A stretch of 64,000 nucleotides of DNA from RDXT01 sp033765305 (GTDB taxonomy: Bacteria > Bacteroidota > Bacteroidia > J057): NCBI GenBank assembly GCA_033765305.1, contig JANRID010000019.1, positions 1 through 64,000 on the forward strand. Reading direction: 5' to 3'. Below, in pieces: positions 51,142 through 59,774 of this stretch; position 1 is the stretch's first letter; the number at the start of each line of letters is the position of its first letter. The translations under genes were made by a program, and so were the position numbers. Under the pieces are notes generated by a model that made no database searches, had not been told where the DNA came from, and was given only the letters and a program-made list of their open reading frames with translations.

Positions 51142-52731
51142 TCATCGCCCTGCGGCCCGCTGCTCCAGAAACTTCCGGAGCCGTTCCGGCTGATCCGTAT
51201 TGATCAGGCCTGCGCCATGGTCCAGCAGCCAGGCCCAGACCGCTTCTTCTTCCGGCGAGGCCCAGAAACGCAGGAGTTTTCCCTCGGCACGGGCAGCAGC
51301 GGCCAGTCCGCTGAGCGTACGCACATCTTCCGGCGGCACAGGCCCTGTGCCCTGCCACGAAAACAGCGCCCCGTACCGCTGGCTGACCACGGGCATCTGC
51401 CGGGCCGTATATCCCTGGCCCAGATCCTCCGGACGTCCGTCCAGCCCGACGGGGAAAGGCGGCGGCGACTGGATCAGGGCGGCGACCGGACGGTCGCCGG
51501 AAAGGAAGATCTGCAGCGGCGCCTGGCCGCCGGCCTGGGGCTCGAGCATCCAGGCATAGGGCTGCAGCACCTCCTGCAGCTGTGCCCAGACCGCTTCGCC
51601 CTCGTGCTTGAGGTCGATCATGAGGTGGAATACGCCGGGATCGGCGGGATGCACCCAGCCATGCGCAGCAATCCGGGCCGCCAGCGGCGCCAGATACAGC
51701 TGCTCCAGCGTGCGGGCAGGATCGGCCTTGCGGGGCCGGCCATGCGAGACGCAGAGCTGTCCTTCGATGAGCCAGATGTCGGCTTCCACGCTGGTGCAGC
51801 CCTGCGCGAGCGCGTCCAGCAGCGGGCGGGGATGCTCGTAGTCGTTATGGGCGTGCGACTGCGGCCAGGCGCGCACGGGATTCAGCAGCACCTCGGCCAG
51901 CACCGGGAGGTGGTCGGAGGGAAAACGGCCCGACCAGGATTCGCTGAGGGCTCCGTGCCGCAGCACCCGTACCGGCCCCTGCACGAAGAGGTAGTCGATG
52001 CGCTGGCCGGGCTGGCCGGGGAAGGAAAATCCGCTCCACGTAGAGCTGGGCCCATGATGAGGCAGTATGCTGATATTCAAGGCGTCCACGAGCGGGCCCG
52101 GGCTCTCCGGGCTGATCAGGATGCGGTAGGGCTCGCTTTCCGGATTGCTGTTGAAATCCCCGAGGAGCAGCACCGGCAGGCCTTCCGGATTCAGCTCCCG
52201 GATGCGCCGGCGGATCAGCCATGCACTCTGGCGGCGGGCTTCCTCGCCCCGGTGGTCGAAGTGGGTGTTCATGCACAGCACGCGGGCACCGCTGAGCCGG
52301 TCGCGGAAGATGGCCCAGGTGGCGATGCGGTTCAGGGCAGCATCCCAGCCTTTGCTCATCTGGTCCGGCGTTTCGGACAGCCAGAAGGTGCCGCCCGCCA
52401 GCCGCTCCAGGCGGCTGCGGCGGTACCAGAGGGCGGAGTATTCGCCCCAGGCGCCCGTATCGCGGGCCGCTCCCCAGCGCTCGAAGTCGGGCAGCATGCG
52501 CCCCAGATCGTCCATCTGCGAAGGCAGAGCCTCCTGCACGCCCAGCAGATCGGCCTGATGGAAGCGGATCATGCTTTCCACCAGATCCAGCCGCAGCGGC
52601 CAGGCGTTGTAGCCGTCGGAGGCGGTGTTCAGGCGGATGTTGAAGCTCATCACCCGCAGCGGGTGCACGGGATAGGCAGCCAGGAGGCGCATACTGCTGA
52701 TCAGGAGGAGGGCCGGGACGATGCGGAGCAT
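51142..52731 (-). CDS. Endonuclease/exonuclease/phosphatase fused to a PI-PLC-like phosphodiesterase
   Basis: A 529-residue exported protein with two hydrolase domains. After a signal peptide (RIVPALLLISSMRLLAAYP), residues about 26-285 form an EEP-fold phosphodiesterase: N31 in MSFNIRLNT, E68 in GVQEALP, H157 in NTHFDH, D192/N194 in LGDFNSN and D273/H274 in PSDHLPV. Residues about 290-525 form a GDPD/PI-PLC-like barrel: H293, H295, N296 and D297 in HAHNDYEHP, E316/D318 in VEADIW and H330 in VSHGRP. The second half resembles a group compared with yeast Aim6. The two active sites look intact. Substrate is unknown; phospholipid head-group or nucleotide scavenging is plausible. Confidence 0.87.
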   Translation of the reverse strand: MLRIVPALLLISSMRLLAAYPVHPLRVMSFNIRLNTASDGYNAWPLRLDLVESMIRFHQADLLGVQEALPSQMDDLGRMLPDFERWGAARDTGAWGEYSALWYRRSRLERLAGGTFWLSETPDQMSKGWDAALNRIATWAIFRDRLSGARVLCMNTHFDHRGEEARRQSAWLIRRRIRELNPEGLPVLLLGDFNSNPESEPYRILISPESPGPLVDALNISILPHHGPSSTWSGFSFPGQPGQRIDYLFVQGPVRVLRHGALSESWSGRFPSDHLPVLAEVLLNPVRAWPQSHAHNDYEHPRPLLDALAQGCTSVEADIWLIEGQLCVSHGRPRKADPARTLEQLYLAPLAARIAAHGWVHPADPGVFHLMIDLKHEGEAVWAQLQEVLQPYAWMLEPQAGGQAPLQIFLSGDRPVAALIQSPPPFPVGLDGRPEDLGQGYTARQMPVVSQRYGALFSWQGTGPVPPEDVRTLSGLAAAARAEGKLLRFWASPEEEAVWAWLLDHGAGLINTDQPERLRKFLEQRAAGR

Positions 52732-52841
52732 AGCGGCAGGGTTACAGCGGCGGCAGTTGAGCCGGCAACATGGCGATCCTTCCGGTCTGCACCTTGCCGG
52801 CAGGGTTAAATTACCGTAAAATCTTCCGGTTTCTGCAATGC

Positions 52842-52880
52842 CGTCAGCCCGCAGCGCCGGCCTGGCGCTGCGGGCTGACG
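52842..52880 (-). terminator. Strong hairpin after the type IX cargo gene
   Basis: A perfect 17-base stem (52842-52858 with 52864-52880) and a 5-base loop GGCCT, starting 15 bases past the stop of the minus-strand gene at 52896. There is no T tract, but the stem is the longest in the window. Confidence 0.65.
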
Positions 52881-52895
52881 CGGGCGTGTGCCCGC

Positions 52896-54584
52896 TTACC
52901 GCTTGATGACTTTGAGGGTCACGGGCGCTCCGCCGCCGCTGCGGCGCAGTTCCACCACATAGAGTCCGGGTGCCCAGGTGTCTGCGGCGAATTCCACGTC
53001 ATTCTGCCCGGCGCGCAGCCCGGTTTCGGCCCTGGCGACGGTCCGGCCCTGCTGATCCATGACCTGGATGACGGCTGGTCCGTCCTGGTCGGCCATCACC
53101 CGCAGCGTGCCCTGATCCGCGACCGGATTGGGGAAGAAGTACATGCTGAATGCGGGCGCTTCCCAGGCGGCTTCCACCACTGCCGAAAAAGAATGCTGCC
53201 CGTCGTAGTCGGTCTGGCGGATGCGGTAGTACACCGTGCCGCCGGGCGGATTGGCATCGGTGAAGGTATAGGTCTGCGGCTGGCTGCTGGTGCCCGCGCC
53301 AGGCACCTCGCCCACCTGCTGAAAGCTGCGGGCATCGGGGCTCCGCTCGACGGAGAAGAAGTCGTTGTTCAGCTCTTTGTAGGTATTCCAGCGGAGCTCG
53401 ATGCCTGCGGCGGCAGGTGCGGCGCTCAGGCCGCCCCATTCGACCGGCAGGTTTACGACCGGCGAATTGACGCAGTGGGTCACGGAGGACTGCTTGGAGC
53501 CGTAGTTGACATCCAGGCCTCCGGGCGGAAGGCCCGCGTCGCAGACGTCGAGGTTGTACTGCAGCTTGCCGCCGCCGTTCTGGGTCGAATTGCCTGATAC
53601 ATTGATCCGGCCCCAGTTGCCGCTGGCGACAGCGGGGCCGTTGAGCTGGCCGTTGTTGGTCAGGTTGCCGTCCACGCTGATGATTCCGCTGACGGTGATC
53701 CGCCCGCTGCCATTGACAGTCAGGTTGCCGCCGATGTCCATCAGGCCGGACTGAGCCAGCTCCTTGTTGGCTTCCACATTTCCGGCGATGCTTACGCTGC
53801 CGGAGAGCCCTGTGCGGGAGCTGCCGTTCATCTGGATGTTTCCGCCGGCGCTCAGTTCGCCGTCCGAATCGAATTCGCCGTTGTTTTCGATATTGCCTGT
53901 GATGCTGAGGGTATTGTTGTTCTGCAGCGAGCCGTTGGAGTTGACCCGCACGTTTCCGTTGGCATTCCACGTGCCGGCATTCTCCAGGCTGCTGTTGCTG
54001 TTGACCTCGATCGTGCTGCTGGAGGCGGTTCCGCCTGCATGGTTGACGAAGGCGGCGCCGGAGCTGAGGGTGAAGCTGCCGGCGGTAAAGCTGCCGTAGT
54101 TGTTGAATTTGGTGCCGCTGGTGTACAGCTGAAAGCTGGCGAACTTGCTGCTGGCGCCGGCGTGGCTGGTAACGGTATTGGTACTGGTGCCGCTGTTGAA
54201 CTGGAAGGAGGCCGGCTCCAGGGTTCCGTAGTTGTGGATGATGTTTACGCCTTTGTTGAATTCGAGGGTGGCGTTCTGGATCTTGCCCTCGTTGCAGATC
54301 GTGACGGTTCCGGAGCCGGAGCTGCTGTTTCGGCGGATGACGCCTCGAAATTCGCCGCTGGAGGTGATGCAGATTACATCTCCGGAGCTGGGATTGATCG
54401 TGGCGGTGCTGATGCTGCTGATGGTGGTGGTGCAGGGTCCGCAGGCGCTGGTGACGCCGGCAGGCTGGAGGAGCAGCATAAGCAGCGCCGTCAGAAGGGC
54501 TGCGCCTGCGAGGATCGCAATCGCCGTGCGGTTTCGGAGCGATTGCGTGCTGCGCTGCGCTGGTTGCTGGGTAAAACGGGACAT
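52896..54584 (-). CDS. Type IX secreted repeat protein with type A sorting domain
   Basis: A 562-residue exported protein. The hydrophobic signal is at about 19-45 (TAIAILAGAALLTALLMLLL). Residues about 55-340 are a low-complexity, Asn/Ser/Gly-rich solenoid of short beta-strand units (NSNSSLENAGTWNANGNVRV, GNIENNGEFDSDGELSAGGN, VNGSGRITVSGIISVDGNLT), typical of right-handed beta-helices. A fibronectin-like strand region follows, and the end is a type A T9SS sorting domain (MYFFPNPVADQGTLRVMADQ ... WAPGLYVVELRR). It should be exported across the outer membrane and anchored or released. A 17-base hairpin follows the stop. Confidence 0.85.
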   Translation of the reverse strand: MSRFTQQPAQRSTQSLRNRTAIAILAGAALLTALLMLLLQPAGVTSACGPCTTTISSISTATINPSSGDVICITSSGEFRGVIRRNSSSGSGTVTICNEGKIQNATLEFNKGVNIIHNYGTLEPASFQFNSGTSTNTVTSHAGASSKFASFQLYTSGTKFNNYGSFTAGSFTLSSGAAFVNHAGGTASSSTIEVNSNSSLENAGTWNANGNVRVNSNGSLQNNNTLSITGNIENNGEFDSDGELSAGGNIQMNGSSRTGLSGSVSIAGNVEANKELAQSGLMDIGGNLTVNGSGRITVSGIISVDGNLTNNGQLNGPAVASGNWGRINVSGNSTQNGGGKLQYNLDVCDAGLPPGGLDVNYGSKQSSVTHCVNSPVVNLPVEWGGLSAAPAAAGIELRWNTYKELNNDFFSVERSPDARSFQQVGEVPGAGTSSQPQTYTFTDANPPGGTVYYRIRQTDYDGQHSFSAVVEAAWEAPAFSMYFFPNPVADQGTLRVMADQDGPAVIQVMDQQGRTVARAETGLRAGQNDVEFAADTWAPGLYVVELRRSGGGAPVTLKVIKR

Positions 54585-54701
54585 GACCAGGAAGTTTTGC
54601 CAAAGCTATTTTCCCGGCTCCGGGTTCCGGGCTGCTTCGGGGGGCAAACCTTACAGGCGCGCAGCAGGTGTAAGAATCGGACAGAATATGCCGGGCAGCC
54701 C

Positions 54702-55613
54702 TCAGGCACCGGCGCCTGCCACCAGAATCCGCCGGGTGCCGGACTCGAGTACGAGTTCATCCGCCTGCGGGAGGTCCAGCAGATGAAGCCCGCCTGCCTG
54801 AAGCCGCAGATCCGGGAGTTCTGCCTCCAGCGAGGCGCCGGCTGTGCGCGTCCACACCCGCAGCGGCTGGAGGCTGGCCTCGGCGGCACTGCTGATGCGG
54901 AGCTGCCAGCCCTGCGCAGCCTGGTGCCGTGTTTCAAGCTGAAAACCTCCCAGCTGCACCGTCTCTCCAGCATCCGCCCAATGCACCTCCCGGGAGATTC
55001 CGAGCAGCCGCGCCACCAGCTGATCTGCTGTCGTGAAGGGATTGACCTCGTAGATCTCCGCAGCCCGGAGCTGATCCCGCTGCCGGAAGCGCAGCCAGGC
55101 CGCATGCTCCAGCGCCAGCAGGGTCCGGTCCCGGAGTGACGGATAGAGAGCCAGATGGGCTTTTTTGGAATAGCCGGGGAAATAGCGGGGGCCGTTCCGG
55201 AATTTCCCCTCGATGATCTCCTGCGAGCGGGCGAAGGGCGTGAGGCTGCGCTCGAAATGCAGCAGCACCCAGTGCTCGAAGGCGATGCTGGAGAAGGCAA
55301 TGCCGACGGTTTTGCCATGCACGGGCCGCCTGGCCAGCTCGAAGGCTTCGCGGTGCTTGGTGTAGCCGTCCTTATCGAAGACTGCCCACAGCTCGTCGAA
55401 CTCCTCCGCCCGGCTTTGGGCCTCGCGGATCAGGCCCATGGCGTCGGTTTTGGGGCGCTTCTCGGACTGGTCGGGGTAAATGGTCAGGGCAATCTGCCCT
55501 TGTTCCTCGATTTCCTCCCGGATGCCCTCGAAATAGGCTGGCTCGGTATGCCGCCCCTCGCAGGCCAGGAAGATGGTGCGCGGCGCCTGCCGGATGTTGC
55601 GCCGGCGGCTCAT
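54702..55613 (-). CDS. RloB/AbiLii-like protein with C-terminal extension
   Basis: A 303-residue protein of the RloB family, the partner in AbiL-type phage-defence pairs. Conserved positions are E19 and E24 in LACEGRHTEPAYFEG, D80/D82 in LWAVFDKDG, and E113 in FSSIAFEHWVLLHFE, a pattern suggesting a TOPRIM-like nuclease. NPFTTADQLVARLLG ends the usual RloB core near residue 205. Another 98 residues follow, beta-rich (VQLGGFQLETRHQ, LRVWTRTAGASLEAELPDLR, ADELVLESGTRRILVA), that I do not recognise. Its ATG overlaps the ATPase gene stop by four bases (ATGA), so the two are coupled. Confidence 0.8.
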   Translation of the reverse strand: MSRRRNIRQAPRTIFLACEGRHTEPAYFEGIREEIEEQGQIALTIYPDQSEKRPKTDAMGLIREAQSRAEEFDELWAVFDKDGYTKHREAFELARRPVHGKTVGIAFSSIAFEHWVLLHFERSLTPFARSQEIIEGKFRNGPRYFPGYSKKAHLALYPSLRDRTLLALEHAAWLRFRQRDQLRAAEIYEVNPFTTADQLVARLLGISREVHWADAGETVQLGGFQLETRHQAAQGWQLRISSAAEASLQPLRVWTRTAGASLEAELPDLRLQAGGLHLLDLPQADELVLESGTRRILVAGAGA

Positions 55614-56917
55614 ATGCCGGGCGCCTCGTGCAGGAAGGCCGATTCCTTGATCCGGGGCTGGGCCTGAAACTTGCCGGTCATGTAGAGCCGGTCGAAGGGG
55701 GCATCGTCGCGTACCCCGGGGAAATCGGCGGCACCGTACAGCTCGCTGGCGCCGGTGCGGTCTTTCTGGGTAAACCAGATCTGGTCCTTGCGGAACATCT
55801 CCTTGCCGATCAGGCTCACCTCATGCGTCGCGAAGATCAGCTGCGCATGGTGCGGATTGCTCACCGGACTCATGAACAGCCGCACCAGAAAGCGGGCCAG
55901 GCGCGGGTGCAGGCTGTTGTCCAGCTCGTCGAAGACGAGTATGCCGCCGCTTTCGAGCTTTTTGAGCGCCATGCCGCCCAGCCCGAAGAGCACCTGCGTG
56001 CCTGCCGACTCCTCGTGCAGCTCGAAATCCACGCTGCCGGCCGGTTCCCCGCTGCGGAATCCCGGGTGCCGGGCGTACACCCGCACCGCATTTTCCTCCA
56101 GAATCCGCCGCCGCTCCTGCGCCGGGAAATCCTCCGGAAAACGGAACTCCTCCTCCGGGATTTCCTTGACCAGAATCTCCCGGATGCCCGTGTCGGCGCT
56201 GGCAATCAGCTTGCTGAGCTTGAGGCGGTATTCGGGGTCCTGCTCGGGCAGCGCCAGATCCTGCACGATCTGCTTCCGGAGCTGGCCCATGCGGATGGCA
56301 TCCGAAGCATTCCAGATCTCGATCTGCTGGATGAATTTGAATACTTCCGTCAGCTGCGGATGGGGCTCGGTGGTGCCGAATCGGGAGAGGAAAAGCTGGT
56401 GGCGGAAGACCTGGCGGGAGAACCGGGTACGCTTGAGTTTTTTCCCGGGATCGATCCGGTGGGAGTCGCCAGGCTCCTGAACCCGTTCGTAGAGCAGGGC
56501 GCGGGTGCCTTCCGGATAAAAGGTCAGTTTTTCCTGCACGACCTCGTAGCGGGTGAAGGCCAGGGTGTAGCGGTACTTGACCTGGCCAAGCAGAAACTCC
56601 AGGTCGAGGTGCACCGGGGCCTGCTCCATATCGGGATCGAGCCGGAAAGGCTCGTAGGCTTCCAGCGGCTCGCCGAGCCGGTACTGGGCCGATCCGGTGA
56701 CGAGGGTCCGGAATACGTGCAGCGCCCGGATGAGATTGGACTTGCCGGAGGCGTTGGGGCCGTATATCACCGCCGAGGTGAGTACACGCAGGGGGCCGCT
56801 GGCGGTTTCAAGCTCGGCCAGGTTGTCCGGCTTGGATTTGCCGGCATCGGCCTCCAGGGACAGTTCCTGCCGGGTTTTGATCGAGCGGAAGTTTGCTGCG
56901 GCGAAAGACAGGATCAT
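55610..56917 (-). CDS. AAA-type ATPase of the AbiL/RloA pair
   Basis: A 435-residue ABC/SMC-like ATPase (AAA_15/AAA_21 type). The N-terminus is MILSFAAANFRSIKTRQELS, with Walker A GPNASGKS at 53-60, a long middle insertion, Walker B ILVFDELDNSLHP (D330/E331) and a switch histidine in LIFATHEVSLI. This is the usual partner of RloB in the AbiL abortive-infection system. The pair likely senses infection and triggers a toxic nuclease; this is inferred from the family. The start is the ATG at 56917 because the N-terminal strand FAAANFRSIK begins there. An AT-rich stretch upstream probably contains the promoter. Confidence 0.87.
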   Translation of the reverse strand: MILSFAAANFRSIKTRQELSLEADAGKSKPDNLAELETASGPLRVLTSAVIYGPNASGKSNLIRALHVFRTLVTGSAQYRLGEPLEAYEPFRLDPDMEQAPVHLDLEFLLGQVKYRYTLAFTRYEVVQEKLTFYPEGTRALLYERVQEPGDSHRIDPGKKLKRTRFSRQVFRHQLFLSRFGTTEPHPQLTEVFKFIQQIEIWNASDAIRMGQLRKQIVQDLALPEQDPEYRLKLSKLIASADTGIREILVKEIPEEEFRFPEDFPAQERRRILEENAVRVYARHPGFRSGEPAGSVDFELHEESAGTQVLFGLGGMALKKLESGGILVFDELDNSLHPRLARFLVRLFMSPVSNPHHAQLIFATHEVSLIGKEMFRKDQIWFTQKDRTGASELYGAADFPGVRDDAPFDRLYMTGKFQAQPRIKESAFLHEAPGI

Positions 56918-57013
56918 CAAAGGTGAATTTTTGTATGATTTATGCAAAAAAGCTTTTTTAAAGGAATAATCCAAGCCTTTTTGCGCGTCATGCTTCAGCC
57001 TGCCCGCTCCGCT
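56918..57013 (-). promoter_or_regulatory. AT-rich upstream region of the RloB/ATPase operon
   Basis: This 96-base gap is visibly AT-rich compared with the GC-rich flanks. It contains a 14-base perfect palindrome (AAAAAAGCTTTTTT, 56946-56959). The minus strand carries a CACCTTTG near 56918, close to TAnnTTTG. It probably holds the operon promoter; the palindrome might be an operator. Confidence 0.4.
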
Positions 57014-59134
57014 TCATGCATGGCCATGCCAGCTGTGAAACAGCCCCTGGGGGTCCCATTGCGCCCGGATGGCCTGGAGCCGGGCGAAGTGCGCCGGCGA
57101 CAGGAAGCGGGCCTGCCGGCGGTGCAGCCCCTCGTCGGCAAGCTGGATGCCTGTGGACAGATGGGCCATGCGGCCCATCAGCTCCGGCGCCCAGGAGCCG
57201 TAGGCTGCCGTGTCGGCTGGGTTTTTCCAGTTGGCATACAGGGCCAGATAGATCTGATCCTCATTGGAATAGGCCATATCCGCGGACAGCTGGCCCGGAT
57301 GCCAGTTGAGCCAGAGCGCATGCGAAGGCGGCGGCGGCATGGTCTCCGCCATCTCGTGCAGAAAGGGCAGCAGGTCCTCGATGGAGGCGTGTGTCCACAT
57401 GTTATCCACAGACCAGTGGGCATTTTCCGGATAATGCGCCATCACACTCGCATACAGCCGCTCGATCCCCGGATCGAAGGCGGGCGTTGCGATCAGGGCT
57501 TTGTGGCGGATGGGGCTGTTTTTCATGAAGGCCATCGCATCCTCAAACTCATCCCGCGTATCTGCAAAGATGGGCGCGACCGCTTCGATGCCCGGCCCGA
57601 GCAGGTTGAGCATGTTCTTGCTCATCAGCATCTGAAATTCCACGGCTTTGGGAATGCCCGGCCCGGCTTCCCAGGCCCAGCGGAAGACCGCTTCGAGGTG
57701 GCGGATGGGAAACTCATGCGCCATGATGGCGCGGTACGGCGGCAGGGGATGCAGCCGCAGGTGAAACCGCACCACTACCCCAAAAAAGCCCGGCCCCGAT
57801 CCGCGGGCAGCCCAGAAGAGGTCCGGGTTTTCGGACGCGCTCGCGTGCACGAGCTCGCCCTGCGCCGTGACGATGTCCAGGCCGGTTACACTTTCGCAGG
57901 CCAGACCCAGCTTGCGCCCGTTCCAGCCGTAGCCCCCTTGCAGCAGATAGCCGCCGATGCATACGCCCTTGCAGTGGCCTGCCGGGAAGAACAGCCCTTG
58001 CTCATACAGGGCCAGCATGAGCTGGCTTCCGCCCACGCCGGGGCCAGCCGTAGCCGTCATGCGTTCCGCATCGATGCGGTAGCGGCTGAAGTGCTTCATC
58101 AGGATCAGCACGCTGTCCGGGCGCAGGTGATTGGTGGAAAAGCTGTGGCCGCCGGAGCAGATGGAAACCTTTTTCCCGGCTTCGCGGGCATAGCGCAGGG
58201 CCTGGGCCACCTCGTCCACCGTTTCAGGCACGAAGATGCGGCAGGGCCGGTGCGACGGCAGCCATTTATTAAACGTCGCCTCCTGAATCACTGCTTCGAA
58301 GTCAGGCTGCTCCGGCAGGATCATCCGGCAGGTTTCTCCGCCGAATTCCGCGTAGAGGGCAGGCAGGAAGGCAGCCAGATGCGTCATTTCTTCGGCGCAA
58401 TGGCGGAGCATATCCGCCCCGAAGCCCGGCGCCATCACCGGCAGGCGCTGCAGCAGAGCTGATACCGCGCCGGCCAGCAGGCCCTCCTGCCGCACCTGGA
58501 TATACGGGCCGCCCATCCAGAAACGGGAGCGCATTTCGGCGCCCTGTGCGGTCCGGCGCACCTGATGCACCAGCCACCCGAAATCCACCGGCAGGCTGGG
58601 ATGGCCCAGCCGGGCACAGATGTACACCGCCTCCCCGGGATCGCCGGCCGCGGCGAAGCTGAAGCCGCAGGCCTCCGGATGGCGGAACTGGATGGCAGCC
58701 GAAAAGGCCTGATCGCCGATATATTCCTCGATGAGCGAGGTGCGGCCCACATATCCGGGGTGGTCCTGCCCGTCCTCCCAGCGCGCGCTCAGGTGCGCCT
58801 GGGGGTGCCAGAGCTTGTAGCGGCTGCTGGAGCTGCCGTGCCAGCCAAACCACCAGTCCCACATGCGCGGGGTCACGCCGGGCATGGGCGTGAGCACCGC
58901 CACATGGATGCCGCCGCCCGCTTCGCGGGTATAGCCGGTTTCAAGGCTGGTATAGCCCGGCGCTTCGAGATAGGCTGCCGCCCCGAAGGGAGGCAGGGCA
59001 CCCGCCGGGAACGGCGATGCCGCCAGCGCGGCCAGGGTTTCGGCCCGGAGGGCCGCGATCGTTTCATCGTAGTACGCAGCGTGGGGCGCAGCGAAATCCC
59101 CGGGCAGATAGCCCAGTTGGCTGGAAGCGGACAT
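57014..59134 (-). CDS. PhlG-like C-C hydrolase fused to FAD-linked oxidase (BBE type)
   Basis: A 706-residue two-domain enzyme. Residues about 1-275 match the DAPG-hydrolase (PhlG) family, which cleaves a carbon-carbon bond in 2,4-diacetylphloroglucinol using zinc. Visible are WDWWFGWHG, YKLWHPQAHLSA with H110 and H114, E136/E137 and the H-x3-E helix H245/E249 in LRHCAEEMTHL, which fit the zinc-ligand pattern. Residues about 290-706 are a FAD-linked oxidase: FAD loop CSGGHSFST with H330, ATAGPGVGGSQLM, CKGVCIGGYLLQGGYGWNG, LFWAARGSGPGFFGVVVRF and a BBE-like C-terminus. There is no signal peptide. The start is the ATG at 59134. A Crp/Fnr gene lies just upstream on the same strand. Confidence 0.85.
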   Translation of the reverse strand: MSASSQLGYLPGDFAAPHAAYYDETIAALRAETLAALAASPFPAGALPPFGAAAYLEAPGYTSLETGYTREAGGGIHVAVLTPMPGVTPRMWDWWFGWHGSSSSRYKLWHPQAHLSARWEDGQDHPGYVGRTSLIEEYIGDQAFSAAIQFRHPEACGFSFAAAGDPGEAVYICARLGHPSLPVDFGWLVHQVRRTAQGAEMRSRFWMGGPYIQVRQEGLLAGAVSALLQRLPVMAPGFGADMLRHCAEEMTHLAAFLPALYAEFGGETCRMILPEQPDFEAVIQEATFNKWLPSHRPCRIFVPETVDEVAQALRYAREAGKKVSICSGGHSFSTNHLRPDSVLILMKHFSRYRIDAERMTATAGPGVGGSQLMLALYEQGLFFPAGHCKGVCIGGYLLQGGYGWNGRKLGLACESVTGLDIVTAQGELVHASASENPDLFWAARGSGPGFFGVVVRFHLRLHPLPPYRAIMAHEFPIRHLEAVFRWAWEAGPGIPKAVEFQMLMSKNMLNLLGPGIEAVAPIFADTRDEFEDAMAFMKNSPIRHKALIATPAFDPGIERLYASVMAHYPENAHWSVDNMWTHASIEDLLPFLHEMAETMPPPPSHALWLNWHPGQLSADMAYSNEDQIYLALYANWKNPADTAAYGSWAPELMGRMAHLSTGIQLADEGLHRRQARFLSPAHFARLQAIRAQWDPQGLFHSWHGHA

Positions 59135-59201
59135 AGGACTCGGATTTGCAGGCAAACCTACGGCGTATGCGCGGGACGGGCCGTTGAACTAGTTCAAGAA
59201 A

Positions 59202-59774
59202 TCACCGCCTTCCCTTCAGCTTGCTGAGCCATTCCGGCGAGATGCCCATCAACTCTGCGATGTACCGGGCCGGCACCTGGCGCACCACGTGGGGGCATTC
59301 GGCCAGGAGGTAGTCGTACAGCTTGGCCGATGGATAGGCGATAATCTTGAGTTTCAGGCTGTTTTCTTCCTGGAGGGCTGTGGTGACGAGGTCGTGGAAA
59401 AAGGAAAACAGGCGGATGTCGCGGCGGATGAAGGCTTCGATATGCGCTTTGGGGAAGACCAGCACCTCGGAAGCCGCGATGGCCCGCAGCTCGCAGCCGG
59501 TGGGCTGGCCGGAGAAAAAGCTGTCCACGCAGGACATGTAGGGGTGGAAATCGGGCAGGAAAAAATTAACTGTTTTGCAGAGGTCCTGCTCCGCGTCCAC
59601 GTAGCGGCACACGAACCCGCCGCGCAGCACCAGATAGGCCTCCTGGCACAGCTGGCCCGGCTCCGCCAGCAGCTGATGGGCACGCAGCGTCCGATGCCCG
59701 ACAAGCGGGACAATCTCCTGCAGGAGCTCCGCAGGGGCGCCGGCCTGGCGGAGCTGTTCGAGAAAGGCTTCCAT
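59202..59774 (-). CDS. Crp/Fnr-family transcriptional regulator
   Basis: A 190-residue regulator. The cyclic-nucleotide-binding-like domain spans about 1-130 (LVGHRTLRAHQLLAEPGQLC, AYLVLRGGFVCRYVDAEQDL, FFSGQPTGCELRAIAASEVL). A winged-helix recognition segment ends the protein (QVPARYIAELMGISPEWLSKL, then KGRR). No iron-sulfur cysteine cluster is seen, and key cAMP-contact residues cannot be confirmed. It is 67 bases upstream of the PhlG-flavin fusion on the same strand and may control it. Confidence 0.88.
   Translation of the reverse strand: MEAFLEQLRQAGAPAELLQEIVPLVGHRTLRAHQLLAEPGQLCQEAYLVLRGGFVCRYVDAEQDLCKTVNFFLPDFHPYMSCVDSFFSGQPTGCELRAIAASEVLVFPKAHIEAFIRRDIRLFSFFHDLVTTALQEENSLKLKIIAYPSAKLYDYLLAECPHVVRQVPARYIAELMGISPEWLSKLKGRR

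Noticed and set aside
54702..59774. A mobile genomic island carrying the defence pair and the PhlG fusion
   Set aside because: No integrase, transposase, tRNA junction or direct repeats were seen, and coding composition matches the neighbours except for one short AT-rich leader.
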